From Draconibacterium aestuarii (GTDB lineage Bacteria; Bacteroidota; Bacteroidia; Bacteroidales; Prolixibacteraceae), in the NCBI GenBank assembly GCA_026671195.1, contig JAPOHD010000002.1:1-64000 (forward strand): DNA of 64,000 nucleotides. The letters are read 5' to 3'. The notes below the pieces were generated by a model. It had not been told where the DNA came from and ran no database searches. It saw nothing but the letters and a program-made list of their open reading frames with translations. The position numbers and the translations under genes were made by a program. The first letter of the stretch is position 1; every line of letters begins with the position of its first letter. This document shows positions 18,171 to 27,097 of this stretch, piece after piece.

Positions 18171-18635
18171 ATGGGAAAAAGAACTATAAACAACTACAAC
18201 GAATTTGAAGCTCTTTTGGGGCAAGTAATTGGCGTTTCAGATTATATACAAATCACGCAAGAACAAATCAACAAATTTGCCGATGCTACTCTCGATTTTC
18301 AATGGATTCATACCGATCCGGAGCGGGCAGCAAAAGAGTCGCCGTTTAAAACCACCATTGCACACGGTTATTTATCGCTTTCGATGTTGACCTATTTATG
18401 GTACAATGTGGTTGAGGTAAACAATGTAAAAATGATTGTAAACTACGGTATTGAGAATTTACGTTTTCAGCAACCGGTAAAAGTGAATGATAAAATACGT
18501 GCAACTGTTTCGTTAAACGACATTAAAAACCTTCGGGGAATCGCCAAGGTTCAGGTGAAAATTGTTGTAGATATTGAAGGCGAGAAAAAACCGGCCTACG
18601 ACTGCCTGGTAAATTTTCTCTATCACTTTGAATAG
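18171..18635 (+). CDS. MaoC-family (R)-specific enoyl-CoA hydratase-like protein
   Basis: 154 residues, one hot-dog domain. The hydratase-2 motif is present: 'FADATLDFQWIHTDPERA', with D42 and H47 as the expected catalytic pair, followed by 'TIAHGYLSLSM'. Enzymes of this size add water to trans-2-enoyl-CoA or act as dehydratases in fatty-acid or polyester metabolism. There is no signal peptide, so it is cytoplasmic. It is a single gene with its own terminator (18658-18698) shared with the convergent phosphatase. The physiological acyl substrate is unknown. Confidence 0.88.
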   Translation: MGKRTINNYNEFEALLGQVIGVSDYIQITQEQINKFADATLDFQWIHTDPERAAKESPFKTTIAHGYLSLSMLTYLWYNVVEVNNVKMIVNYGIENLRFQQPVKVNDKIRATVSLNDIKNLRGIAKVQVKIVVDIEGEKKPAYDCLVNFLYHFE

Positions 18636-18657
18636 AAGACATTTCAGATAAATGAAT

Positions 18658-18698
18658 AAAGCAATAAGACCTGAGTTAAGATCAGGTCTTATTGCTTT
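18658..18698. terminator. Bidirectional rho-independent terminator with 17-bp stem
   Basis: AAAGCAATAAGACCTGA (18658-18674) pairs perfectly with TCAGGTCTTATTGCTTT (18682-18698) around a seven-base loop. It serves the MaoC gene on + and the phosphatase on -; the right arm contains the phosphatase stop codon (18689-18691). Confidence 0.9.
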
Positions 18699-19165
18699 TG
18701 CACATGTTCCAATAATCCCTGGCACGAGTCTTCCAATAAATCCAGTACCAATTCAAAACCGGCATCGCCGCCATAGTATGGATCCGGAACTTCTGAGTAT
18801 TTCATTTCAAGACTGAAATCAGTCATTTTGTAAAGCTTTTTCAAATCGGCATCGTTGCGTGCCATTTGTTTTAACGCATGCATATTTTCGTCGTCCATGC
18901 CTATGATCATATCGAAATAATCAAAATCGGTATCCGGATTAACTGCCCTCGAGATGCTGGTTAAATTATAGCCACGTTTTGTGGCATGAGTCTGCATTCT
19001 TCGGTCGGCAGATTCCCCGGCGTGGTAGCCGATCGTTCCGGCCGAATCAATTTCAAACTTTTTGGCAAAACCATTGTTTTTTACCAAACCTGTAAAAACG
19101 GCTTCGGCACTTGGCGAACGACAAATGTTGCCCATGCATACAAAAAGTATTTTTGTCTTGTCCAT
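18689..19165 (-). CDS. Low-molecular-weight protein tyrosine phosphatase
   Basis: 158 residues. The P-loop C-M-G-N-I-C-R-S is at residues 10-17 (nucleophile C10, R16), and V-P-D-P-Y-Y-G-G near residue 122 supplies the general acid. This is the full length of the family. It dephosphorylates tyrosine on proteins, often on kinases that control polysaccharide export, or small phosphoesters. It is the second gene of a two-gene unit: aroE ends 5 bp upstream on the same strand. No capsule genes lie nearby, so the partner is unknown. Confidence 0.93.
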   Translation of the reverse strand: MDKTKILFVCMGNICRSPSAEAVFTGLVKNNGFAKKFEIDSAGTIGYHAGESADRRMQTHATKRGYNLTSISRAVNPDTDFDYFDMIIGMDDENMHALKQMARNDADLKKLYKMTDFSLEMKYSEVPDPYYGGDAGFELVLDLLEDSCQGLLEHVQKQ

Positions 19166-19170
19166 TTTGA

Positions 19171-19920
19171 TTATTCTTTCGAATTCCAGACTTCGTATGA
19201 TTTATTGGCCTGCCCCAAAAGCATGTCGTAACCATTCTTGGCTGTGGCTCCGTTTGCCATCCCTTTTGCCATAAACTGCGTAACTTCAGGATTGTAAACC
19301 AGGTCGAAGAGTAAATGTTTCTCGCCGATAAATTCATATGGGATATTGGGGAACGTGTCTACCTTCGGATAAGTTCCAAGCGGCGTTGCATTAATGATTA
19401 GTAATTGCTCTGTCATCACCTGCCTGTCAATATCTTCATACCTGATTTCGTTTTCTTTTAATTCTTCTATCGATGCTGAAATGTATTCAATTCCCAGTTT
19501 TTTGAGTACATATTTTAAGGCTTTCGATGCTCCCCCTGTTCCTAAAATCAACGCTTTCTTATGGTGTTCTTTAAGCAGCGGTGTTAATGTCGATTCGAAA
19601 CCAAAAGTATCGGTATTAAATCCTTTCAAGTGAACACCTGATTCGGTGCGTGTTATACGAATTGTATTTACGGCTTTAATTTCACGAGCTGAGTCATTTA
19701 ATTCATCCAAATACGGAATAACCTGCTCTTTGTAAGGAATAGTAACGTTTAACCCAATAATTTCAGGATTGTTTTTAATTACTTCGGGGAATTTTGTAAT
19801 TGAGTCAATTTCAAAATTCTGATAAGTTGATTCGATATTCTCGGTTTCAAATTTTTCGGTAAAATACCGTTTCGAAAACGAGTGGGTAAGTGGATATCCT
19901 AATAGTCCGTATCTTTTCAT
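19171..19920 (-). CDS. aroE: Shikimate dehydrogenase
   Basis: 249 residues. 'GLLGYPLTHSFSK' binds shikimate, K64 in N-V-T-I-P-Y-K-E and D103 in N-T-D-T-F-G are the catalytic pair, and 'LILGTGGASKAL' is the NADP-binding turn. The enzyme reduces 3-dehydroshikimate to shikimate with NADPH in aromatic amino-acid synthesis. The short length (about 250 residues) is usual for Bacteroidota AroE. It is probably co-transcribed with the phosphatase gene 5 bp downstream. Confidence 0.95.
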   Translation of the reverse strand: MKRYGLLGYPLTHSFSKRYFTEKFETENIESTYQNFEIDSITKFPEVIKNNPEIIGLNVTIPYKEQVIPYLDELNDSAREIKAVNTIRITRTESGVHLKGFNTDTFGFESTLTPLLKEHHKKALILGTGGASKALKYVLKKLGIEYISASIEELKENEIRYEDIDRQVMTEQLLIINATPLGTYPKVDTFPNIPYEFIGEKHLLFDLVYNPEVTQFMAKGMANGATAKNGYDMLLGQANKSYEVWNSKE

Positions 19921-20072
19921 GTTCTTATGCTTTAATTTTCAATAAAGAATATTCAATTTTCAATATCCAAATAATAATGTTTCGTTTCATTGTTGGCTAT
20001 CCATTAGTGAACATTGGATATTGGTTATTGTTTGTCTACTTAATTTTTCTGTTACCTGTAAACAACAACTGT

Positions 20073-21008
20073 TTACTTCTTAAGTTTTTTACCAATTCCT
20101 TCAACAACAAAAATAAGAGCAAATCCGGCAATAACCAGAAGCACTGCTCCCAGTAATAAAGCTTCATTACCGGTAATTTGTTCGTAAGTTGAAGGTAAAA
20201 TATTTCGTTCTGCAATTGGTTTTAGCTCGCCATGACGATCGATGATGGTTTCAGTAACTTCTTTCCAGGGCCAGACTTTGTTTAATGAGCCCACCATAAA
20301 GCCTGCCAGAACAGCAATTGTGAGGTTGTGGTATTTTTTTAATAACCACGACAATACATTTGAAAAAGCAATAATTCCAACGGCTGCACCAACCATAAAC
20401 GTAAGAATAACCGCAATGTTCATATTGCCAACCGCTTCAAGTATGAACTTGTACATTCCCAGCAGAACCAGTATGAAACTTCCGGAGATGCCCGGTAATA
20501 TCATTGCGCAAATGGCAATGGAACCCGATAAGAATATAAACCAGTAACCGGTGTTGGCTTCAGCCGGCGAAATTACGGTAATCATATAAGCAACGGCAAT
20601 TCCAAGTATTCCGGCAGTGATGGTTCCGGCCTTCCATTGTTTTATCGACTGCGCAACATAAATGGCAGAGGCAACGATCAGACCAAAAAAGAACGACCAA
20701 ACCAAAATCGGGTAATTGTTTAAAAGGTACTCCAATCCTTTTGCCAGCGAAACAATACTGATACCAATTCCAATAAAAACACTGAGTAAAAATGTACCGT
20801 TTATGGCTTTCCAAAATTCAGAGAATTTACCAGTGAGAAATAGTTTTACGGCATTCAGGTTAATCGATTTTATCGAATCAATTAATTCTTCGTATATACC
20901 GGTGATAAATGCAATTGTTCCACCAGAAACTCCTGGTACAACATCGGCTGCACCCATTCCCATTCCTTTTAACGCCAGTGTAAAGTAGTCTTTATATGTT
21001 CTGTTCAT
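20073..21008 (-). CDS. DUF368 (PopT-type) membrane protein
   Basis: 311 residues and about eight or nine hydrophobic segments. The family signature 'KGMGMGAADVVPGVSGGTIA' is at residues 14-33 and is repeated as 'MILPGISGSFILVLLGMY' near residue 170, showing the internal duplication. DUF368 proteins have been linked to flipping undecaprenyl phosphate back across the cytoplasmic membrane for cell-wall and surface-polymer synthesis. That role is from the family, not from this sequence. It is separated from aroE by 152 bp and from the TPR gene by 190 bp, so it is probably monocistronic. Confidence 0.9.
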   Translation of the reverse strand: MNRTYKDYFTLALKGMGMGAADVVPGVSGGTIAFITGIYEELIDSIKSINLNAVKLFLTGKFSEFWKAINGTFLLSVFIGIGISIVSLAKGLEYLLNNYPILVWSFFFGLIVASAIYVAQSIKQWKAGTITAGILGIAVAYMITVISPAEANTGYWFIFLSGSIAICAMILPGISGSFILVLLGMYKFILEAVGNMNIAVILTFMVGAAVGIIAFSNVLSWLLKKYHNLTIAVLAGFMVGSLNKVWPWKEVTETIIDRHGELKPIAERNILPSTYEQITGNEALLLGAVLLVIAGFALIFVVEGIGKKLKK

Positions 21009-21198
21009 TTTGAAAAGTTGATTTTTCTGTTTCTGAATATCAGAGTTTAAGAATTTTAATCGTTACGATTAACTATTCCGTTTTCAATTTTGGCTCGCCA
21101 AAATACAAAAACAAATTGTAAATTAATTGTGATGGAGTAGTCGAAAAAGAATTAGAGATGAAACTTTGATGTAGAATAATCTTATTCCTTTTGGTATT

Positions 21199-22611
21199 TT
21201 ACTTTGCGCTTATGCGGAATTCGTCGATAATCTTTTTAATCCTTTTGCTTTTTAACGATCTGGGGTAAATGTCGAATAGATAATTAATGTTCTCAAAGTC
21301 TTGCTTCATGGCTTTTTTGAGCCATTCGTGAGCTTCTTTTTGTTTTCTGTTTTCCAAAAGAAAAGCTACCAAACGGTATTTTAACATCGAATCGTTGTTG
21401 TTTTTTATTCCCCGTTTCAAAATTCGAATGGCATTTCCCGGCTCACCATATTTTTTTAGAACTTCTGCCCATGTTAACCATATTTCAGTATTCTCAGCAT
21501 CAATTTTTGCTCCTTGTTTAAAAGCTTTAACTGCGTCATCCCTGAAATCACCATCGTTATTCACTTTCCCCAAAGTTAACCAGTATTCCGAGTTGGTTTT
21601 GTCGAACTTGATGGCTTTTTTTATGTGTTCCAAACTGTCATCAAACTTTTGCTGAATCCAGTACAACAAACCGATTCCAAACCAGGCTGTATCATTCTCA
21701 TCGTTTATTGCAAGTGCTTTACGATAGTTTTCTTCCGAGTTCAGATTGTCTTCTAAATTAAGAAAACACTCACCAATGTAACAGTAGGCATCGTCGTTAT
21801 CGGGATCAAATTCCAGATATTCCTCGTATTTTTTTATGGCCTCTTCAAATTTTGAGGAATTTGCCAAAGCATTGGCTATATTGAACAATGCCATATGGAA
21901 ATTCTCGTTTATGGCAAGTGCGTATTCGTAGGCCTGAATGGCTTTTTTATGTTTTTCGGCTTTATTGAAAACAATTCCAAGGTTAAACCATGCCGTATAA
22001 TTGTAGGTATCGTTGTCAATAAACCGATTGTAGTATTCAATGCTTTTTTTATAGTTGCCCATCTGGTCGTAGAAAAAAGCCAGATCGTAAAGTACCAAAT
22101 CGTTATCCGGATTAAATTTCAGGGCTCGCACAAAATAAGGAATGGCTTTTTTTATTTCTCCTACCTGAACAAAAGCGGATGCAATGTGATAAAGAATGTC
22201 GTCTTCTTCGCCATTGGCATTTTTAACGGCGTTCCCAAACGACGCTTTTGCTTCCTGTTCGTTTCCCATAATCAGCCATGCCGAACCTTTTAAAAGGTGT
22301 ACGTCGGGATTGGCAGTTTCTACTCTTTCAGCAAAATTCAGGTATTTATGTGCCTGGTCGTATTTTCCCTTGCTAATGAGGATTTGGGCATATTTTAGTT
22401 GAAGAGGAATGGCGTTGGGATGAATCTGAATCCCCTGTTTCGCTGCAATTTCCGACGATTGCAGATCGCCCTCTTCCATCAGCTGCTCTACAATTCCTTC
22501 GAATTCCATCACATCGAAGTACTTTTTTCTTCCTGATATTAAAGAGCGTTTAAACTTGTTAACTGCCTCACTTAAATCGTCTTCCCTAAAATTATTTCTT
22601 TCCTCGTCCAT
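21199..22611 (-). CDS. Tetratricopeptide repeat protein
   Basis: 470 residues, no signal peptide. Almost the whole protein is consecutive 34-residue TPR units, about eleven, with typical spacing ('AWFNLGIVFNKAEKHKKAIQAYEYALAIN', 'YCYIGECFLNLEDNLNSEENYRKALAIN'). The N-terminal 35 residues are charged. It is presumably a cytoplasmic scaffold for protein-protein contacts; the partner is not known. It lies 54 bp downstream of the DUF4301 gene on the same strand and could be co-transcribed with it. Confidence 0.88.
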   Translation of the reverse strand: MDEERNNFREDDLSEAVNKFKRSLISGRKKYFDVMEFEGIVEQLMEEGDLQSSEIAAKQGIQIHPNAIPLQLKYAQILISKGKYDQAHKYLNFAERVETANPDVHLLKGSAWLIMGNEQEAKASFGNAVKNANGEEDDILYHIASAFVQVGEIKKAIPYFVRALKFNPDNDLVLYDLAFFYDQMGNYKKSIEYYNRFIDNDTYNYTAWFNLGIVFNKAEKHKKAIQAYEYALAINENFHMALFNIANALANSSKFEEAIKKYEEYLEFDPDNDDAYCYIGECFLNLEDNLNSEENYRKALAINDENDTAWFGIGLLYWIQQKFDDSLEHIKKAIKFDKTNSEYWLTLGKVNNDGDFRDDAVKAFKQGAKIDAENTEIWLTWAEVLKKYGEPGNAIRILKRGIKNNNDSMLKYRLVAFLLENRKQKEAHEWLKKAMKQDFENINYLFDIYPRSLKSKRIKKIIDEFRISAK

Positions 22612-22665
22612 TGTCTATAATGAGTTCGCGAAATTAATAATAAACCCGTAAATACGAAATACTCT

Positions 22666-24189
22666 TTACAGATGTTGTTCGCGCAACAAATCGTTTACCG
22701 TTTTTACGGGATTGAATGTTTCAATTGGTACTTCTACAAACAGGGTATTCCAGTTGCTCATCGCACCATTCCAAAGACCTGGTAGTTCCTGTGCTTTTAG
22801 CTCTTTTCCGTCTTTCGATTTTGTTGAGATAAAACCCGTAGCCGGATCGGTGTATTGGGTTAAGTCGTATTTCTCGCCTCTGTAATTTTTAACAGCGCAT
22901 ACCAAATCAACCGGGTTAAAGTGGGTAGCATGCTGTGCTATTTTTTGTTGTTGAACACTGTTGGGATCAATTTGTGAGCTTTCAACTACCTGCAATGACA
23001 CCGTTCCATCGGAATTTGTTGCCCAAAAAGGCCCGCCTCCGGGTTCGCCTTCGTTTTTAACCATACCGCACACGCGCAATGGGCGGTTGTATTTTTCTTT
23101 TAAATAATGGTACAACTCCTCTTTTTCGGTATAATACTGGTTTTCGGCCGGTTTGGTATTTAAGGTATTTTCAAGGAAATTGGCAGCCTCGGCTAAAAAG
23201 CCACTGGCGAGTGCAACAGGATGTTTTTCGTTTAGCTCTTTCTGATAATAGAACAATTTTTCCTGGTGTTTTAACAGCACTCCGGCAAGTCCTTTTTTAT
23301 AATCAATTGTGACCTGTTTTAATCGATCGGGCACCACATTGTCGATGTTCTTAATAAATATAATATCAGCGTTTAAGTCGTTCAGATTCTCGATTAATGC
23401 ACCGTGCCCTCCCGGACGGAACAATAAACTGCCATCCGGATTCCGGAATGGTTCGTTATTTAAATCAACTGCAATTGTATCGGTCGATGGTTTTTGCTGG
23501 CTAAACGAAACTTCAAATTCAACATTCAGTTCAGCTTCGTATCTGGCCTGAACTTCAGCCAGTAATTTCTCAAATACAGGCTGGTGCTCGGGAGAAACGG
23601 TAAAATGGAGTTTCGCTTTATTTTTCCCGTTTTTAGCATATCTGGCACCTTCTACCAAATGTTCTTCAAAAGGTGTTCGTGCGTCACTTTTATACGAGTG
23701 GAACTTTAACAACCCTTTAGGTAAAGAGCCGTAGTTTAAACCTTTATCGTTTAATAAATAGTCGAGCTGGCTGTTTAATGTGTTTGTATCGCCACCATTT
23801 TTAATAGCTTCTTTTAGTTCATCGGCAAAAGCAAATTTATCTATCTGGTCGCTATATTCTTTAACTGCCTTATTTTTTAAAACTTCCGATTCGTCGTTTG
23901 TTTCCAACTCTTCCAATGCTTCAAACAATGCTTTAAACATTCGGCTGGCTGCACCCGAAGCCGGAACAAATTTCAGTGGACGTGTTCCCGAGGCAACCTT
24001 TTTATCGTATAAAGCTCCTCTTTTTTCAAGGTCTTCGGTGTTTAAGCGGATGATGCCGTTGCCAACTGCCGCAGCATCTTCTATTTGAAGAAATGGAAAT
24101 CCGGTTTTAAAATTTTCGATTTGTGAAAGCACGGTTTGTAAGTTGCTTCCACGTTGTTGTATTTGTTGTTTATCTTTATCAGAGAACAT
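22666..24189 (-). CDS. DUF4301 family protein
   Basis: 507 residues, cytoplasmic. 'FVPASGAASRMFKALFEAL' near residue 74 and 'LLFRPGGHGALIENLNDL' near residue 257 are the hallmarks of DUF4301, a nucleotidyltransferase-like family largely confined to Bacteroidota; 'VCGMVKNEGEPGGGPFWA' is a further conserved block. The fold suggests a sugar-nucleotide or NTP-using enzyme, but no reaction is established as far as I know. It is 54 bp upstream of the TPR gene. Confidence 0.82.
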   Translation of the reverse strand: MFSDKDKQQIQQRGSNLQTVLSQIENFKTGFPFLQIEDAAAVGNGIIRLNTEDLEKRGALYDKKVASGTRPLKFVPASGAASRMFKALFEALEELETNDESEVLKNKAVKEYSDQIDKFAFADELKEAIKNGGDTNTLNSQLDYLLNDKGLNYGSLPKGLLKFHSYKSDARTPFEEHLVEGARYAKNGKNKAKLHFTVSPEHQPVFEKLLAEVQARYEAELNVEFEVSFSQQKPSTDTIAVDLNNEPFRNPDGSLLFRPGGHGALIENLNDLNADIIFIKNIDNVVPDRLKQVTIDYKKGLAGVLLKHQEKLFYYQKELNEKHPVALASGFLAEAANFLENTLNTKPAENQYYTEKEELYHYLKEKYNRPLRVCGMVKNEGEPGGGPFWATNSDGTVSLQVVESSQIDPNSVQQQKIAQHATHFNPVDLVCAVKNYRGEKYDLTQYTDPATGFISTKSKDGKELKAQELPGLWNGAMSNWNTLFVEVPIETFNPVKTVNDLLREQHL

Positions 24190-24384
24190 AAGCTGCGGTT
24201 TTATATCTACTAAATTAGTTATTTGCTTTTTGAAACAAAACGCATAAGGGGCAAGAAAAGATTAAAGTTTTCAAGATTTGTTGATAAGTTTTGGTTCTTA
24301 TGGATTAAATGATTAATAATCAACTTGCTTGTTGATAAAGAGTGATGCAAAATTGAAACAAAAAAAGAAATGCTGAATTTTGTG

Positions 24385-24392
24385 TAGTTTTG
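24385..24392 (+). promoter_or_regulatory. Bacteroidota -7 box for the TIGR01212 gene
   Basis: TAGTTTTG matches TAnnTTTG. Transcription would start near 24399, which supports translation from the ATG at 24414 and excludes the upstream in-frame TTG at 24390. Confidence 0.55.
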
Positions 24393-24413
24393 CGCCTTCA
24401 AGATTTCAATTGT

Positions 24414-25358
24414 ATGGGGCAAATAATATACAGCTGGGGACACAAACGACGCTACAACGATTTTCCAACTTATTTCAGGAACCTGTTTTCGGAACGCGTG
24501 CAAAAGGTTTCGGTTGATGCCGGTTTTACCTGTCCTAACCGCGATGGATCAAAAGGAGTTGGAGGTTGTACATACTGCAACAATAAAACCTTTAAACCTA
24601 CTTATTGTAATCTGGAAAACAGCGTGACCAATCAAGTTGAGAAAGGCATTGAGTTTTTTGCAAAGAAGTACAAATCGATGCGGTTTCTGGCCTATTTTCA
24701 AGCTTACACCAATACCTATGCGCCGCTCGCCGATTTAAAAACACTTTACGAAGAAGCCTTACAGCATCCCAAAATTGATGGTCTTGTTATTTCAACCCGT
24801 CCTGATGCGGTAAATGCCGAATTGCTGGATTACCTGGCGGAACTTAGCAAAAAGGTTTATGTGATGGTGGAGTTTGGTTTGGAATCGCACCTGGATCGGA
24901 CCTTGGAAAGCATTAACCGGGGGCATACTTTTGCCGAATCGGTTTGGGCGCTGCAGGAAACTGCCAAACGAGGTATTAACAACTGTGCGCATATGATATT
25001 GGGGCTGCCGGGTGAAAGCCGCGATGAATTGCTGGAGCAGGCGCGGGCAATTTCGCAATTGCCGGTAAAAAACCTGAAATTACACCAACTACAAATTCAC
25101 AAACAAACACTTTTAGAAAAACAGTTTGCCGAACATCCCGAACGATTTACACTTTACACCGCAGAAGAATACATCGATTTGGTAGTGGATTACCTGGAAT
25201 TGCTACATCCTGACATTATTGTGGAACGTTTTATCAGTCAGGCCCCCATTGATATGCTGATTGCCCCAAAGTGGGGATTAAAAAACTTTGAATTTGTTGC
25301 CAAAGTCGAAAAACGTTTAAAGGAACGCGATACCTGGCAGGGAAGATTATATGAATGA
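24414..25358 (+). CDS. TIGR01212/YhcC-type radical SAM protein
   Basis: About 314 residues beginning M-G-Q-I-I-Y-S-W-G. The cluster-binding cysteines are in 'CPNRDGSKGVGGCTYCNN' near residues 40-57. 'RTLESINRGH' and 'LPGESRDELLEQARAI' are typical of this radical-SAM subfamily, and the C-terminal 'IAPKWGLKN' is also conserved. The product is cytoplasmic and oxygen-sensitive; the modification it catalyses is not established as far as I know. The true start is set by the promoter box at 24385. Confidence 0.9.
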   Translation: MGQIIYSWGHKRRYNDFPTYFRNLFSERVQKVSVDAGFTCPNRDGSKGVGGCTYCNNKTFKPTYCNLENSVTNQVEKGIEFFAKKYKSMRFLAYFQAYTNTYAPLADLKTLYEEALQHPKIDGLVISTRPDAVNAELLDYLAELSKKVYVMVEFGLESHLDRTLESINRGHTFAESVWALQETAKRGINNCAHMILGLPGESRDELLEQARAISQLPVKNLKLHQLQIHKQTLLEKQFAEHPERFTLYTAEEYIDLVVDYLELLHPDIIVERFISQAPIDMLIAPKWGLKNFEFVAKVEKRLKERDTWQGRLYE

Positions 25359-25390
25359 TTGGTCTTCAGCTTTGTTTTATCTTACTCGTT

Positions 25391-25546
25391 GTCATTTCGA
25401 AGGAGGTACGACTGAAAAATCTGTTCTATCTGAGAGCTATTCTCCTCATGCTACGTTGAAATGACAATAAATCATGGTTTTAAATTGAGCTATTTCGTGA
25501 AACTGTCATTAGAGGTGTATTAAAATGAAGCGAAAGAATCTGTTCC
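25391..25546. repeat. Dispersed palindromic intergenic repeat, copy A
   Basis: GTCATTTCGA (25391-25400) and TTGAAATGAC (25456-25465) form inverted ends. A tail at 25503-25546 starts CTGTCATTAG and contains AATGAAGCGAAA. The same end sequences and tail recur at 29148-29308. Confidence 0.6.
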
Positions 25547-25586
25547 AATATTGTTTTTTTTGCCAGACATTATAGATCAATAATAA

Positions 25587-25619
25587 AAAAAGCTCCAGGA
25601 TCAAGTCTCAGAGCTTTTT
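25587..25619 (-). terminator. Rho-independent terminator of the PAS gene
   Basis: AAAAAGCTC (25587-25595) pairs with GAGCTTTTT (25611-25619), placed 8 bp past the stop of the - strand PAS gene. On the - strand the stem is followed by a T-rich stretch. Confidence 0.7.
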
Positions 25620-25626
25620 GTCAATT

Positions 25627-26055
25627 CTATTTTATCGTTTTGCTGGTTCGGTCGTCAATAACAACCAGCCGGTATTTGCGTCCGTTCATAACTACCCGGT
25701 GGGTGTCGATGTGCAGATGTTTTGTTTTTACTTTGTTGTTGATAACAAAATCTCGTATAAGAACCATTTCCGAAAGATTGGATCCCGAGAGTAAATCGCG
25801 AAGCTGGCAGCGTTTACAAAAACCATTTTCTCTGTCTTGCGGTGTAATTTTCTCGCGCTGCGTGCATCCCATAATTTCGCAAAATTCATGGTCAATTATG
25901 TCGCCCTTGTCGCTTTTCGTTAATTGCTGAAACGATTTGTTGTAAAATTTCACTTTAAAATCGTGGTCAGTTAAAAAAATAGCTTGTGGATGGTGTTCTA
26001 TCAGTTGGTTTACCAAATCGTTGGCTTCCTCTACTCGTGCAAAATCTAATCTCAT
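25627..26055 (-). CDS. Single PAS-domain protein with cysteine pairs
   Basis: 142 residues, one PAS fold: 'HHPQAIFLTDHDFKVKFYNKSFQQLT' is the typical strand-turn-helix entry. There is no kinase or other output domain. Four cysteines in the loop region (F-C-E-I-M-G-C, then G-F-C-K-R-C) could bind metal or act as a redox switch; similar Cys-rich PAS domains occur in anaerobes. It may act as a small sensor or adaptor in the cytoplasm. It is monocistronic with its own terminator. Confidence 0.75.
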   Translation of the reverse strand: MRLDFARVEEANDLVNQLIEHHPQAIFLTDHDFKVKFYNKSFQQLTKSDKGDIIDHEFCEIMGCTQREKITPQDRENGFCKRCQLRDLLSGSNLSEMVLIRDFVINNKVKTKHLHIDTHRVVMNGRKYRLVVIDDRTSKTIK

Positions 26056-26196
26056 GGCGCTTAATTTTAACAGGTTCGTAAAAGGCCTTTAATGATTTCA
26101 TGTTGTTTATTCATCTTGGGCTAAATGAAATTATGAAATAAAGTGCAATAATTCAATGAAACATGTTTTAGAATCTAAAAAAAGTTTGATTGTCGT

Positions 26197-26955
26197 TTAA
26201 CTGTCCAAAGAACCAAACACTTTTTTTAATAAACCTGTAACGCGTGCAACAGGATCTTTTCTTATTTGCTTTTCTTCTTCAGCAATTTTCAGAAATAACC
26301 CATTCAGGGCTTTTTCGGTAAGATAATCTTCCAGTTGGGTGTCAACCGGTTTAAAACCTGCCATCTGTCCGATAGCGTTGTTCGAAAGCTTGTTCCATTT
26401 GCCAATCAGGCTATCCCAGCTTTCTTTTGTTGAAATTCCTGCCGCGATATCTTTTTCTACCGACGCCTTAATTTTGGGGCGGTACAACTGAAAAAGCTGG
26501 TCGTAAGTTGTTTTGTGCAAGTATTCGGTGGCAGCATTGTTATCGCCTTTTAAAATACCAATTCCATCGCTGATGGTCATGTTGGTAATGCTTTTTATAA
26601 AAATGGGTTTGGCTTCGGAAACCGCATCTTCGGCCGCCCGGTTAATATGCAGCAACACATCGTCCAGTAATTTCTGTCCGCCGGGGATCCTGCCTGCATT
26701 TTCAACAATAATATTGGCTTCGGGTGGGAGTACTATTTTTACAAGTTCGTCTTTGTAATAACCGTCGGTGGCACCTAAAATATTGGCCGAATTGTTTGTT
26801 CCGGTAACCAGCGCTTCTTTTAATCCTGCAATAATTTCGTTTTGTGTAAGTGGCGCATCCGTGTCTAAATATTGCTGCGAAAGTTGCATTACTTCGGCAC
26901 AGCCGGCTAAAAGTATCACTAGTGTTGTTGATAGAAATAGATTTTTGATTTTCAT
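26197..26955 (-). CDS. DUF4197 lipoprotein
   Basis: 252 residues. Lipobox L-L-A-G-C at about residue 19. 'GLKEALVTGTNNSANILGATDGYYKD' and 'GRIPGGQKLLDDVLLHINRAAEDA' match DUF4197, an all-helical periplasmic family of unknown function found across Gram-negatives. Full length for the family. No functional partner is visible: the YgiQ gene upstream is 142 bp away on the same strand. Confidence 0.85.
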   Translation of the reverse strand: MKIKNLFLSTTLVILLAGCAEVMQLSQQYLDTDAPLTQNEIIAGLKEALVTGTNNSANILGATDGYYKDELVKIVLPPEANIIVENAGRIPGGQKLLDDVLLHINRAAEDAVSEAKPIFIKSITNMTISDGIGILKGDNNAATEYLHKTTYDQLFQLYRPKIKASVEKDIAAGISTKESWDSLIGKWNKLSNNAIGQMAGFKPVDTQLEDYLTEKALNGLFLKIAEEEKQIRKDPVARVTGLLKKVFGSLDS

Positions 26956-27097
26956 CCGTTTAAAATTTTTAAGTATTCAATTATTTACTTTAAAATTTGA
27001 GAACGGATGGAAACGCTCCGCTCTCACATGTACTTTTAAAATCATTCTTGTTTTTATTTATGATTAGAAAAGTTCATGTTCGTTTCATTGTAAGTTG

